Source of the DNA: Psococerastis gibbosa
Taxonomy: Eukaryota > Arthropoda > Insecta > Psocodea > Psocidae
NCBI GenBank assembly: GCA_963971405.1
Contig: OZ020489.1
Location: 27,120,290 to 27,184,289 of the forward strand
Direction: 5' to 3'
DNA: 64,000 bases
Numbering within the stretch: position 1 is the stretch's first letter; each line of letters opens with the position of its first letter. This document shows positions 1 through 11,469 of the stretch, piece after piece. The notes below the pieces were generated by a model. The model saw only the letters and a list, made by a program, of their open reading frames with translations, made no database searches and had not been told where the DNA came from. Both the position numbers and the translations under genes were made by a program.

Positions 1-105
1 AGCTGTACCCCTGGTCCTACCTCTCATAAACGTATCAGAGAACTATTAGAAGAGTACAATCCACCAAAAACCATCGAATATGAATATCCCTATAGACTCC
101 AGTGA
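1..105 (+). CDS. Possible last coding exon at the window edge, unrecognised
   Basis: Frame 1 is open from the first base to a TGA at 103-105, giving about 34 residues with a charged, coding-like composition (a segment reading HKRIRELLEEYNPPKTIEY). A 34-codon open frame is not rare by chance, and I recognise no family. The hAT element begins eight bases after the TGA, so if this is a gene the insertion lies in its 3' UTR. There is no upstream sequence to test a splice acceptor. Confidence 0.22.
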   Translation, partial: SCTPGPTSHKRIRELLEEYNPPKTIEYEYPYRLQ

Positions 106-112
106 TGTAGAG

Positions 113-1242
113 CAGGGGTTCCTAAACGTTTTTTGTCCGAGGACCACTAAATTATTTAATGGTTTTCCGTGGACCACCATGGCTGTGACAGGAAACTCGT
201 CAAATTCTAGGACCAGGATAAAGTAGTTTGTGCGTACAATTAGGCTATATGCTAATATTTGATTAAATGTTTACTACTGGTATCGGCTGGATTTTATATT
301 ATATTTATATTATTATATGCATTTTACATCAAATTTCCATTAACTCAGCTGTTTTATTGCTTTCCAATTTATACGTAGTATAAGGAAAGCTTTGTGACGG
401 TCGAAATTTTCGATTCCGAGATTTCAACGGATTTACACGTTTTGAGGTCCCAGGAACCCAAAAAAGTGGTTTTTACGAAATGTCTGTCTGTCTGTCTGTG
501 CGTCGATTTCCGGGCAAACTACTCGGTCGATTTTGATGAAATTCGGCATGTAGGTTCACAAAAATCATACCTCGGGACCACTTTTTTTATTTCGGGCTAA
601 CTCAATTTGGGGGGTTTTTATTTTAAAAAAACGTCTAAAAAAATTATTTCCCAAAAACGGCTCCAACGATTTCTTTTAAATTCACATATATTGTAGTTGT
701 TGTTAATGTTGATGAAATGCGGGGGGTCGCTTGCCCCTTGATAGTTTGCTTCTGGGGGTAAAAAAATAAAAATGACTAAATTTTAATGAAAAATGACTAA
801 AAAATAATTTTTCTGCGAAACCTTTCTGTCGATGATTTCTAACTTCAAGCATGTTTTAGGTGTTAAACTGAGTAATGAAACCGGATAGTTTGGTTTCCAA
901 AAAACTATTGGGTTTTGTGCAAAAAAAAAATTTTTTTTGAAAAAATGAAAGCAAATTCACGCTCAAATGCATTGCGTTACCTGCCATTATCGCTGTGTGG
1001 TAATGTGTAGGCCTGACCTATCTAGAATTTAAGTCACCTTCAGGTGGTGGACGACCCCCCCCCCCCCCCCCGTGATATCCGAAATGTAACCATAGGAAAA
1101 TTATTTACCATGAAATTAATCATTTTCTCCCTCTACTAATCGATAAATTGGAAAGCATGTTCGAGTAAACTCGGACCGGTTCTTTTCTTATTTCCGTAGA
1201 CTACCTGATATATGCATGTGGACCACCGTTTGGGAACCACTG
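113..1242. mobile_element. Non-autonomous hAT-type DNA transposon with 8-bp target duplication
   Basis: The left end begins CAGGGGTTCCTAAACG and the right end, read on the other strand, begins CAGTGGTTCCCAAACG, the CAG..GG terminal inverted repeat typical of hAT elements. The sequence ATGTAGAG is present immediately outside both ends (105-112 and 1243-1250), the 8-bp duplication expected for hAT. Subterminal sequence also matches in inverted form (GTGGACCACC). No transposase frame is present. Most of the interior (353-1186) is a separate Rep A insertion, so the hAT itself is a few hundred bases long. Confidence 0.87.
353..1186 (+). repeat. Rep A copy 1 (Helentron-like dispersed element), full length
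   Basis: It starts TTGCTTTCCAATTTATACG and ends near ACTCGGACCGGTTCTTTT; the word AATTGGAAAGCA near the right end is an inverted echo of the left end. The layout is conserved in every copy: a short left palindromic zone, a CTGT microsatellite (485-499), the block CTACTCGGTCGATTTTGATG, several A/T-rich sections, then a C-homopolymer (about 1055-1071) and the conserved tail. The small open frames on both strands recur in all copies because the repeat is conserved; nothing shows they are genes. It is nested in the hAT at 113-1242. Confidence 0.8.
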
Positions 1243-1250
1243 ATGTAGAG

Positions 1251-2105
1251 TATAATAATATAAATACCGATTAGAGTATTGCATATCCATGCTAGTTATG
1301 GGCAGGGAGGGACAGCTAAAAGTACAAAAATTTCTTTTCAATTATATAATTTAATAGTCTTCCACTTTTTGACGAGTGTGCCTTCATTTTTTAGTATCCA
1401 ACCTAACCCTAATGGGTACCTGAACATCATCAGCAGTGAAAAACGAAGCTGCAACATAATATGTTGCGAACCACAACATCCCATATAGAACAGTGGTCAA
1501 GAAACTAAGACGGAGGATCCTCTACCAGTTCTCAGACCTAGGCCTCATTGGGTTGTCGCACCACTACGTTCTACCATCATTATGATATTATGTAAATAAA
1601 TATAATCATACCCTTTTTACAAGGGTTTTTGGGCATGGTAAAATGTATTTGTACCACTAATTTTAAATATATGCACCTAGGTCATGATGTAATAATGCGA
1701 TAATGATAGGAAAGCGGGGTAAAATACCTTATTTAGGTATGCCTAAAACCAGGCAGTATTATAAATAGGGCCGCAAATATTATTGCCTATGCCTATACCC
1801 TTGCCCCCTAGCCCGAGAGCTGGTGACGCATATCTCCATAATCATTTCTCAAATACTCCACCTACAAATTTGCAAAATAGCACTTCCCAAGTTTGCATGC
1901 AAATAATGATCTCTGGCCATTTCATTGAAATGCATCAGCCAAGCTATATCTGTAGCTGTACGAGATGGCTATCTATGGTTGGCCGAAGACGGGGCTACGA
2001 CTGTTTGATTAAAGATAGCAGGGGCGGGCCCGTTAACTGAAGGTACTATCCCACACACCGGGAACACTGCACTTCTTGCAAGAATAAAGACAGTGGCGTA
2101 GCTAT
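1251..2105. other. No gene seen
   Basis: AT-rich sequence with short open frames lacking any recognisable motif, splice context or start context. I see no inverted or direct repeat of note. Confidence 0.5.
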
Positions 2106-2108
2106 TTT

Positions 2109-2735
2109 TTATTGCTTTCCAATTTATACGTAGTATAAGGAAAGCTTTGTGATGGTCGAAATTTTCGATTCCGAGATTTCAACGGATTTACACGTTTTGG
2201 GGTCCCAGGAACAACCCAAAAAAGTGTTTTTTACGCAATGTCTGTCTGTTGGTCTGTCTGTCTGTATGGCTGTCTGTTCATCGATTTCCGGGCAAACTAC
2301 TCGGCCGATTTTGAAGAAATTTTGCATGTAGGTTTACAAAAATCATACCTCAAGACCATTTTTTTTTTGGACTAACTCAATTTGGGGGGTTTTATTCTCA
2401 AAAAACTCCAAAAAAAAACGTCTAAAAATGTATTTCTCAAAAACGGCTCCAACGATTTCTTTTAAATTCACATATCATGTAGTCGTTATAAATGTTAACA
2501 ACATTCAGGGGGTCACTTGCCCCTTGATAGTTTGCTTCTGGGGGTAAAAAAATAAAAATAACTAAATTTTCATGAACAATTATTAAAAAATAATTTTTCT
2601 GCGAAACCTTTCTATCGATTATTTCTACCTTCAGGCATGTTTTAGGCGTTAAATTGAGTAACGAAACCCGACAGGTTGCTTTCCCAAAAAACCATTTGGT
2701 TTTGTGCAAAAATTTTGTTTTTTAAAAATAATTTC
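2109..2735 (+). repeat. Rep A copy 2, 3'-truncated
   Basis: It begins ATTGCTTTCCAATTTATACG, carries the CTGT tract (2238-2277) and the CTACTCGGCCGATTTTGA block, then follows copy 1 up to the GGTTTTGTGCAAAA section. It lacks the C-homopolymer and the conserved tail, so the right end is lost. Confidence 0.75.
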
Positions 2736-2759
2736 TAATGCTTTAAAAGATTGTAATTT

Positions 2760-3333
2760 AAAGCAAGATTTACGAGTTTAATGCTTAAAGATATCATTTG
2801 ATATGAAATAGCAAAATTAATAAGAAATAATGAAGAAAATTTGAATTTTGGAAACATTGCAAAGGAATCCTTCCGATTGGTAGACTGCTGCGAGTCTATA
2901 TGTTTATAGGTATGTCCATGTAGCACAGACCAGATTTCCCATCGCAGCTTTCTATCAATCTGCACGTGCCGAAATATATAGCAGCTGGCGGCACAATCAG
3001 AAAGATATCAGCATAACGTATCGATAAAATAAATATTTATTTGAGGTCTTAAGGTTAACATTGATCGCAAATATTTTATACAGTCCATCAATATCTTTCA
3101 AGCGCTGATCCTCTAGGGTTCTTATAAGCTGTTACTTGCAAAAACCTTACAAGTCCATGGTAAATCCCAGTGACTTACGCCATTTTCAGTGGCTGGCTGG
3201 CTTCGGGGCGCAGTATTGTCTTCGAAGGAAGGTGACCTCATTTGATGGGAGCTTGATCCGGGTTCTGACAGAGACCCGATCGAATCATGAAAATCAAATA
3301 GGAAGAACTGAACCGGGATAGTTGCAGATCATT
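2760..3333. other. No gene seen
   Basis: Mixed AT-rich sequence. The short frame at 3136-3321 has no family resemblance and no splice context. Confidence 0.45.
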
Positions 3334-3823
3334 AAGGCCAGGTGCACACGTACGTAAGTACGTTTGACGTCGGCGTCAGACGCTGAGAAATTTGTCATTT
3401 GAGCAAATGGGTATAGTTGAAAAGATTTCTGAGGCTAGCGTGAAGCCTACGAGTAACCGACCGCACGAAAGTGCACGGTTCTCAGCTCTTAGGCGCCGAT
3501 TCCACCGACCGGCTAGGGCTAAATACAAAAACGGTGACGTGGTAGCAGACATTCAAGACTTAGGCCTTAGACAAACATTTCCGTCAATGTCATTTGCATT
3601 CTGCAATGCGAGGTCGGTGGACACCCCGCCTAAGTCTTGAATGTCTGCTACCACGTCACCGTTTTTGTATTTAGCCCTAGCCGGTCGGTGGAATCCCCGC
3701 CTTAGAAATCTTAAGAAGTACACTCTATGGTTTTGAACCAACCATTCACCAAGCCCATTAGCTCCAACGACAAATTTCTCAGCGTCTGACGCTGACGTCG
3801 AACGTCCGTGTGTACCGGGCCTA
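3334..3823. mobile_element. Outer MITE with about 55-bp terminal inverted repeats
   Basis: The left arm runs from AAGGCCAGGTGCACACG to GACGCTGAGAAATTTGTC (about 3334-3399). The right arm (about 3768-3823) is its inverted copy, ending GTGTGTACCGGGCCT. The innermost 20 bases of the arms match perfectly and the outer parts have a few changes and a 4-base length difference. There is no open frame with transposase features. A second MITE (3492-3701) sits inside it. Confidence 0.7.
3492..3701. mobile_element. PIF/Harbinger-like MITE, copy 1, nested
   Basis: The arms start GGCGCCGATTCCACCGACC and end GGTCGGTGGAATCCCCGCC, and the palindrome extends inward over about 100 bases (CGGTGACGTGGTAGCAGAC and its complement). 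The flanks are TTA on both sides (3489-3491 and 3702-3704), the 3-bp duplication typical of PIF/Harbinger elements. Related copies lie at 15697-16082, 22254-22638 and 47622-48002; this one has lost most of the central spacer. Confidence 0.75.
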
Positions 3824-4051
3824 ATATTCATGCGTACTATACTGTATCTTTTGTCCCTGAGGCACCCGCGAAAGGCTAAGGGATGCAAAGGTAGTTCTGC
3901 AGAATAATCTTTCCAATAAATTATGACTCATGTAAATTTTATAGATTCAAACAACGTTTTAAAAATTGAGATCTTCTGCTAAAACACTCTTTACTCCGGT
4001 CTAGCACCAACAGAAAAGCGTTAAGTTATTCCTCTGGTTTAACTGGGGGTT

Positions 4052-4790
4052 TGTTAAAATTGGGATATGCCTTTTCGGCGGGAAAAAAATCTCATGTGGT
4101 GGCAGGGCGTCATAAAAAATTATAAATAAATAAATAAATAAGGACTTTTTTTGTTCTATTACTGAGCAAACAAAAATTCCACTTGGAGCACCTTACCGCC
4201 CAAGGTCGATTAAAACAGGATCAGGAAAGTTTGAGAAATCACTAAAACCAATCAAAATTCTTTGTTTTTGCCTAAATTGGAATGAATCTTCCCTGTCAAT
4301 TTTATTTGTATTGTAGTATTATATGGTATATAATATGCAACAAATAAAATTGATAATTAAATAAAGCAGATGGTAGACCTGTACGGTTGGATAGTTGCGT
4401 AGCTGTGCTAACCAGTACAAGAATATGAATCTTTTCAATGAGCATCTAATCATACAGAGAATCAAGTCAAGTCTGGACAGTGCAGAATTGTAGTGTAAAG
4501 GTAACACTATGATCATAGCTCATGGGTTCGAGTCGCGTGAAGTGCAGATTTTTTTTATTCTCTAATTTTGGATAAATCGTAACTAGTGTTAGAGTAGGGT
4601 ACCCTTCTATAATTTATTTCAATTCACGCAAGAAGAAAGCATTTTAATTGGTGTAAAATAAGGTGATCCAAGTGGAATTTTTGATGACTCCCGATGCTTT
4701 ACGCTATGAAACTTTTTCCCGCCCAAAAGACATAGCCCAATTTTAAAACGCCCTCGGCCGCACAAATCCATAAGTTTCTTCAAGTAAAGG
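4052..4790. repeat. Fold-back element with a SINE fragment in its left arm
   Basis: The left arm (about 4052-4187) contains TTAAAATTGGG, CTTTTCGGCGGGAAAAA and AAAATTCCACTTGGAGCACC. The right arm (about 4664-4760) contains the same words inverted, in the mirror order. The left arm is interrupted at about 4128-4172 by AAATAAATAAGG plus TTTGTTCTATTACTGAGC, which matches the tail of the SINE at 50700-50905. No target duplication was found. Confidence 0.55.
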
Positions 4791-4829
4791 CTCAGAATTG
4801 GAATCACCAAGTGACGACGCCCCTGCTAC

Positions 4830-5340
4830 CTGCATTTCTTACGGGATCAATTCTGTATAGCAGTCACAACAATAGGCTATAGGTATTGCGAATACCAAAA
4901 GAACGGCCGTGGATTTTGTTGAGTGGCAGCTGTGATGTTGTTAATATGCAGCTCATGAAAGTGGCCGCTTCCTAATGGTCCAGGGTCAGCCCAAGGTTGC
5001 AAGGGAATCTCCTAATGCGGGCAAATCACCCTGGCGTATCCTTTTATTGAACTGCAGCCAGTTAGTTTTTTGCATCGTCTGATCGTGATTCTAAAAATTA
5101 TATTCAGGGAAATAGCATTTTTCCAGTATTGCCGTGTACGATAAATGTTCTATCTGCGAAACATTAGCAGCTCTCCTGTGAAATTTGAAACATTATTTTA
5201 CCCCAAAAGTATGGCGATGTTTACTGTTAGAGACGTCGCCAATGCGTTTTGGAGGAGGATTTGGATAAGTTATTTACTTTTCTATTTTTCCACTTTACAA
5301 TGGAAACATACAGTATGAGCGTACTTCCATCGATTAACTT
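4830..5340. other. No gene seen
   Basis: No convincing open frame, repeat or RNA signal. Confidence 0.45.
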
Positions 5341-5345
5341 TACAA

Positions 5346-5566
5346 TTGCTGATTTATTTATCATCTTCTTCGGCGCTACAGCTCGGGTTGAGCTCTCACA
5401 CCACCACTCTCCGGACTGAGACATCCCGGTCCTTGGTCTTCCTCTGCCAAACCGCCACTGACATCTTCGGCACGTCACATTTTACCTCGTCTCTCCATCG
5501 GCATCGGTTCCGTAGCCTGCTTTGCCGCCATCTGCCTTCCATTTTCGCTCCTTATAAGTTATAGAT
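5346..5566. repeat. Degenerate LINE-derived fragment (tentative)
   Basis: The segment TCATCTTCTTCGGCGCTACAG followed by pyrimidine-rich blocks resembles the 3' ends of degraded arthropod LINEs, which often read CTTCTTCTT-GGCGCTACA. It leads straight into the tandem array at 5567. No reverse-transcriptase motif remains, so the assignment rests on general resemblance only. Confidence 0.3.
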
Positions 5567-5922
5567 AGTTTGGAGCTCGGCGTTGAGGTGTTCGCCCCAC
5601 GTGCCCAATCCACTGAATTGAATTCTTTGGACTGTTGCGCACATTCCTTATAGGGAGTTTGGAGCTCGACGGTGAGGTGTTCGCTCCATGTACCCAATCC
5701 ACTGAATTGAATTCTTTGGACTGTTGCGCAGATTCGTTAGTCCTTACAGGGAGTTTGGAGCTCGGCGTTGGGATGTTCGCCCCATGTGCCCAATCCACTG
5801 AATTGAATTCTTTGGACTGTTGCGCAGATTCCTTAGAGGCAGTTTGGAGCTCGACGTTGAGGTGTTCGCTCCACGTGCCCAATCCACTGAATTGAATTCT
5901 TTGGACTGTTGCGCAGATAGCA
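5567..5922. repeat. Tandem array, four units of about 89-96 bp
   Basis: The word CAATCCACTGAATTGAATTC begins at 5606, 5695, 5791 and 5880, giving periods of 89, 96 and 89. Each unit also contains TTTGGAGCTCG..GTTGAGGTGTTCGC and TTTGGACTGTTGCGC. Open frames cross all four units on both strands. The minus-strand reading contains WIGHVGR, reminiscent of the WxGHVxRM tail of CR1/RTE-type LINE proteins, so the array may have arisen from such a fragment. Confidence 0.75.
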
Positions 5923-6169
5923 ATCTATTCTTTTTCCGGGACTTCGCCTATCTCGAAGTTTGTGCCCCATCTCCAGACCCTACGTTCGTTTATGCGCCTT
6001 ACGATGGATTTTTGAGCATAGTCTCAAGGCATCAGCGGCAGTATCACCCATGTTTCGCCACCATACGTTGCGACCGGCCTAAAAGGGGTCTTCTACACAT
6101 TTTAAGTTTAATTGCTCTGGATTTAAAGAAAGTAACTTTAGGTTCGCGAAGAATGCCCTGATTTTTACC

Positions 6170-7130
6170 ATTATTCTCTAATTTATTTCATCGCTGATTT
6201 TGTTCGTGCAGTTACTTCAGCGCCTAGATATGAATAATTTTCGACCTTTAGGAATGCCTGGTTCTCAACTGCGAGGTCACTCGTCGCCCTCCTTTCTTCG
6301 CTTGCCGTCATTTTCATGTGTTTAGCTTTGTACATACTGCATGTTTACCTTATGGCCCATTATTAAATGCTTGATTATTTGCCTCAGTTCGTCATTTCTA
6401 GACATCATCAGTACGATGTATTCATTTTATTGTCAACTTCTATTTCCCCTGACTTTACCCTAGCTGTAACCAAATGTATATTTTTACAATATTTTTATGT
6501 TTGCTTCCCCTGACCTTGACTGTAACAATAGATATATGAGCACCCCCACTGTTGTCATGCAGTCATGAACCAGCCAAGGGCTGCCAAATGTGAAGTTATT
6601 TTCCTCAGCATAATCATTATCCGTTTAAATATCAGAACATACATGGTCAAAACTTAAAGTAAAGACTAAAAAGTACTAACACATAATAAAGGTTATCACC
6701 GCGAGGGTTAAACTAAAACATTTCATATACTCGTACATACATATGGAGGTAAAGCAAATTCCAACCTCGTTCATAACATTCAATTTTCAATATATAATGT
6801 TTTAATAATATAATTTTCTTGATAATAGGTATTTAGAAATGTTTAAGTGATGAGCTGTTCTGGTAGGGTAATTATTGATATCACATCTGTTGCCAAAGTT
6901 CCCGAGATTTTCCTTTAAATATATTAGGCTATTGAGTACGTATTGTCCACATAATGTTAGTATATATGGGCCTACGGGGTTATCTTGTACTGCTATTTTT
7001 TACGTAGCGCACGCTTCTGTTAGTCTTTGTACAACATATACTAATTTTATAATAGATAAAAGTTCTTGAGACACTTAAAAAAGCTCCGTATCCAATAGCA
7101 ATACCACGATCTAGCCAGACCTTCGAATCC
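6170..7130. other. No gene seen
   Basis: AT-rich sequence without a convincing frame, splice pattern or repeat. Confidence 0.45.
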
Positions 7131-7139
7131 TTTTCATAG

Positions 7140-7386
7140 TTGATTCGACAGCGTGTCAGATTGCAGAGGTCTTATCAAATCATTCAAAGACACAGGATCA
7201 ACGCCCACAACTAGCGGTACTGCGATAATCCGATTTAAATGCCAGCTAAGAGCAACACTTCTATTAAAAAATACATCTTCCGGGTTAGCAATGGGCAATG
7301 GCGTTACACATAACCCATTGGCTCTAAGATTTACAAAGCATCGGATGCTTGGCGACTCGGTAAGACAATACAATACAATACAATAA
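7140..7386. repeat. Possible retroposon ending in an (AATAC)n tail
   Basis: A 220-bp non-repetitive stretch ends in four AATAC units (about 7366-7386). A short pentameric tail after unique sequence is common for SINEs and LINEs, but only one copy lies in the window and no RNA polymerase III boxes are clear. Confidence 0.25.
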
Positions 7387-7389
7387 ATT

Positions 7390-8340
7390 TATATTTCCAT
7401 TCAAAGTTAAATTACATTACATGCACTGTAAAAAGAAACCGTAGGAAAGCAAACAGTATTTGTCTGAAGAGTTATGGGTGGCAGTCACCAACGTAATACG
7501 GTTGAATGCGCCATGCATAGGGGTAGGGAAGAAAAACGGTGGCTTCCTTTCTGTAGCTGTGATGGTGCCATGATAGAGCAGAACGGACTTGGGTAATTGA
7601 CAAGTGATGGCGTATCGTTTATCGGTTTGACTTCGAAGACAACCTTAGCCAATTTGCAGTAAGAACTACTACATCTATAGTAGCAGTAGTCTGCATTTTT
7701 CATTTGTACTGGTTGGCAGAAGAAATAAAAATGATAATATGTCATATGTAAGCATATAATAATGATAGCCGTGATGAAAAAATCACGTAAGTAAACCCTA
7801 AAATGAATCTATAACTAAGCAGCATCCTATTGCATGAACTGCATGGATTCAGTAAAAATAACATTACATACACATTTTTCATTTCATTTCACAATATGGT
7901 GTAGGATTCGTAATTAATTATCAAAAATAATTATAATCAGTTAATTTTTTTGTAAGTTTCCTCCTTTCTAATCTGTCACTGTAATCTCAATGAAGCGAAG
8001 TAATATAAGTGTCAGCCCTGTTTACAAATCCATTATCTCGCTTGAGCAAATGCATTGCCTGATAAACCTTATTATATTATGTACAGTATATCTTTCGCGG
8101 GATCAACAAGGGAACAAGGCGTAGTACTTTTCACAAATTTGTTGTATATTATGAACCGAGGGGGGTATTTTAATTTAGTTTGTAGCGGTTAAAGTTTTCA
8201 CTAAAAAAGCAAAGTTTGGAAAGATTTGTTAGACCGTGGGGATTGCGGATGCGACCCACTTTCGAAATTGGAACTAATTAAATTTACCAACTCACTGGAA
8301 CTGGTGAGCTTTTCATCAAATAAGAAAATTGATAGTACAA
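7390..8340. other. No gene seen
   Basis: AT-rich sequence with no recognisable coding or RNA feature. Confidence 0.45.
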
Positions 8341-8341
8341 T

Positions 8342-8519
8342 AGCCCTGATTACACACTCGAACATTTATTCGATCGAAGAAATATTTGGATTGTTTTCTT
8401 AATAAATATATACTGTATATAGGATTTGAATCTGAATTTTGGTATTACACGTTCCAATTTTTCTTAGACCCATATTTATTGGATCGAATATTGGAACAAT
8501 ATCAGAGTGAATTATCAGG
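8342..8519. repeat. Candidate small MITE (weak inverted ends)
   Basis: The left end CCCTGATTACACACTC and the right end (other strand) CCCTGATAATTCACTC are related, and ATTCGATC occurs inverted inside. The match is imperfect and no target duplication is clear. Confidence 0.3.
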
Positions 8520-8849
8520 GGGATTATCACAGGAAACTAAATGATCAAAAACTAGTCAAATAAGGCAGACAATATGTCATGACACGACATGGCCACGCCC
8601 ACATCCAACATTTGTAACGAAAAACCAATTGAATTGCGGTAAAAAAAATCATTGGTTACCGGTGCCTCCAGAGTTTGAAAGGCACTGGGCACAGTTACAA
8701 ACTATTTTTAGGGCATGCAGACTTAATGTACCATAAATCAAAGGAAAACCAAACACAGTATTGATGTACTGCAAGCATACGATACGGTACACAGCCCAGT
8801 TACTTACGGGTTTCACCTCAGAATGAGAGATAATAAGTTATAAACTCAT

Positions 8850-10130
8850 ATATATATATGCCGGCCGCCATACCAAGTTGAATCCAGCGGACCAGAGCAG
8901 GTTCAAAGCTACAGATAAATTGGTCGTGTGACAGTGCCGGTAGGGAAACATGGTAGGACTTGTCCTGGTCACCTCCGAACTAATCGTGTGACTTTACTGT
9001 GTTTCCCAAGTGGTTCGGAATCCACTATAATCAGGAGGTCCACTGGAGTCCTATGGGCCCACACCGTGGCCTGGGACTGTGTCAAACCATACTACTACTA
9101 CTAAACTCATATAAACCATTATTTGAACATTCTGAAAGTTGACGGTTCACCTTGCATTATGGTGTGAAAAGCTTTGCCCCTTCTATCTAAAAACGGGTAA
9201 GAATTATTATTACATTATTATTAAAATAAAATTGGGACAAAAGAATTTAGTTCGAAAATTATTAGAACAAATTCAAATGCTATGGGATACGAGATATTTG
9301 CAAAATACTATTTTTTTTTAAAACCTTTGACCTTGAAGAACGTATGGCGTGGATTAGAGATTTTATGACACTTTTGAGACAAATGCCAAAGGAAAGGTTT
9401 ACAAGAGTTTATTTACTTTATAGCTATTATCTCTCATTCCGAGGTTGACGCTCTTTTTGGCTTAAATAATGACAGGCATTCATATCCTTCAAGTTTCTCC
9501 ATTGCCATTGAAAGATACCTACCTACTTAGTCCTTACATGGGTACAGACAGGTTTAAAACAGGGTCTAAAACGAAAATTACGATAGTAAGTTTCAGTTAA
9601 GCAATTATTAGAATGGGAATATCGGTTTAAGATCAACTACATGTACTGTACGTCGCATTGTACTGTAGCGTTCAACCACAACCGAACCCCATTTTCTCAA
9701 GGCTGGTATTGCTAAATTCAGAATATCCTCTTTCAGCTAATGATACGTGCTGATGTTGGTATTCGAGTGACACGAAAGGGATCAATATGTCTTTCATTTT
9801 AATCTTGATAAATTAATCATTGAAAGCAATGTTGCTGCCTCCGCCAGCTTCAAGTGTTGAAAAATATATTTTTTTTAATTTACATGTAGGACGGCGGTCG
9901 CCATTCTTATGTGGAAGAAGCGGCAAACGGCAAACGTGCAGGATTTTTGTGTTGAAACTATTTGGGTGGTTTCACAACAAAATAAGGTCCTTCGTGCACC
10001 AAACTACATATTTGGGGTATCTACACCTAACTTCGAACCTTATTTAAATGCTTCAGATTTAATGAAAACGTTCTTAAAACTTAGGGGAGGGCCCAGCACA
10101 AATTATTGTAGTTAGTAGACGTCGGCTAAT
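8850..10130. other. No gene seen; one possible SINE-like segment at 8865-9110
   Basis: The stretch 8865-9110 ends in TACTACTACTAC, a microsatellite-style tail, but has no second copy here. The rest is AT-rich and featureless. Confidence 0.4.
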
Positions 10131-10367
10131 AAGATGACAGATCCAGAATTCCCCCCCCCCCCCCTATGTATATGACTATCGCTTGAAAGGTATCGGTAAG
10201 GAATACGGCACAAAAATAATTATCCAGTTCACAGAATCACATGAATATGGAAGCAACAAAATTGGCATTGCATTGTGGAACTGATGGGTCATTTCGTCGC
10301 GTGGACTTCCTTAGTTCCTTTTGCTCAGCAACACAAGCCCCTCCGTAGGGGCACTTAGTGCTGACTA

Positions 10368-10460
10368 GGGCCCAGCGACCCATTGCGTTTTGTTCACATT
10401 AATAACGACTGCAATACACAATACGAATTTAAAACAAATCGTTGGACCCGTTAAATAATA
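10368..10460 (-). repeat. Rep A fragment
   Basis: GCGACCCATTGCGTTTTGTT, then ACATTAATAACGACTGCAAT and AAACAAATCGTTGGACCCG, match the central part of Rep A in reverse orientation. It lies directly upstream of a longer reverse copy. Confidence 0.6.
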
Positions 10461-10494
10461 TATAAAATTTTGGTTCGTAGGGCCTCAACATGCG

Positions 10495-11285
10495 TAATTT
10501 CATAAGAAATGATTGCCCTGTGGTTAAATTTCAAATCCCTCGAGGGGGAGGGGGGGGGGGGTTCACCTCAATATATATTAAAAACCCCTTAAAACTAAAT
10601 TGCATATTCTGGAACGAACAGACCAATACATTGTAACAGTAGTAAGTAGTAACAATATCACATGTCACGTAATGTATTGGAGCGTGAATTTTCCATAATT
10701 TCTCAAAAAATAATTTTTTGCACAGAAGCAAATATTTTATTGGGAACGCAACCTGCCCGTTTTTGTTATCCTATTGAACACCTAAAACATACCTGAAGGT
10801 AGAAATCATCAATAGAAAGGTTCCGCAGAAAAATTATTTTTTAATCAGTTTTCACGAAAATTGAGTTATTTATATTTTTTACCCCCAGAAGCAAACTATC
10901 AAGGGGCAAGCGACCCCTCGCATTTTGTTAACATTAATAACGACTACAATATATATGAATTTAAAAGAAATCGTTGGAGCCGTTTTTGAGAAAGAAGGAG
11001 TTTTTTGAGAATAAAACCACCCCAAATTGAGTTAGCCCAAAATAAATAAAAAATGATCCCGAGGTACGATTTTTGTGAGCCTACATGCAAAATTTCATCA
11101 AAATCGACTTTGTAGTTTGCCCGGAAATCGACTGACAGACAGAGCGACAGACAGACATTTCGTAAAAACCATTTTTTTGGGTTCCTGGTACCTCAAAACG
11201 TGTAACTCCGTTGAAATCTCGGAATCGAAAATTTCGGACATCACAAAGCTTTCCTTATACTACGTATAAATTGGAAAACAATAAA
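10495..11285 (-). repeat. Rep A copy 3, reverse orientation
   Basis: In reverse it shows the whole Rep A order: G-homopolymer (10544-10560), TTTTGCACAGAAGC, GCAAACTATCAAGGGGCAAG, CAAAATCGACTTTGTAGTTTG, the ACAG tract (11132-11155) and the end CGTATAAATTGGAAAACAAT at 11285. Confidence 0.75.
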
Positions 11286-11469
11286 GGTTAAATTTTCATA
11301 ATATACTCAAAGTAAGTCAATTAGTTGATTTATTTGCCAACGCCAGATCAAAAACATATGGCTAGACTAGGTACATTACTATAGTCTGCCCATTCTGGAC
11401 TAAGCAATTGTTCCATCGATCAATCCATTGCTTTAGTATAGGGAAAATTGTTGCAGCCAAAATTTACCA

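Noticed and set aside
394-600. Open frames repeated in every Rep A copy (peptides with STDLHVL or KTCKSVEISESKI)
   Set aside because: They follow the repeat, occur on both strands in overlapping positions and contain the CTGT microsatellite; nothing points to translation.
4500-4535. tRNA gene (GGTTCGAGTCG B box with AGTGTAAAGGTAACACT upstream)
   Set aside because: The acceptor and anticodon stems do not form. At most it is a SINE promoter relic.
5820-6161. 113-codon frame as a gene
   Set aside because: Its first third is the tandem array and the rest is unrelated unique sequence; no homology.
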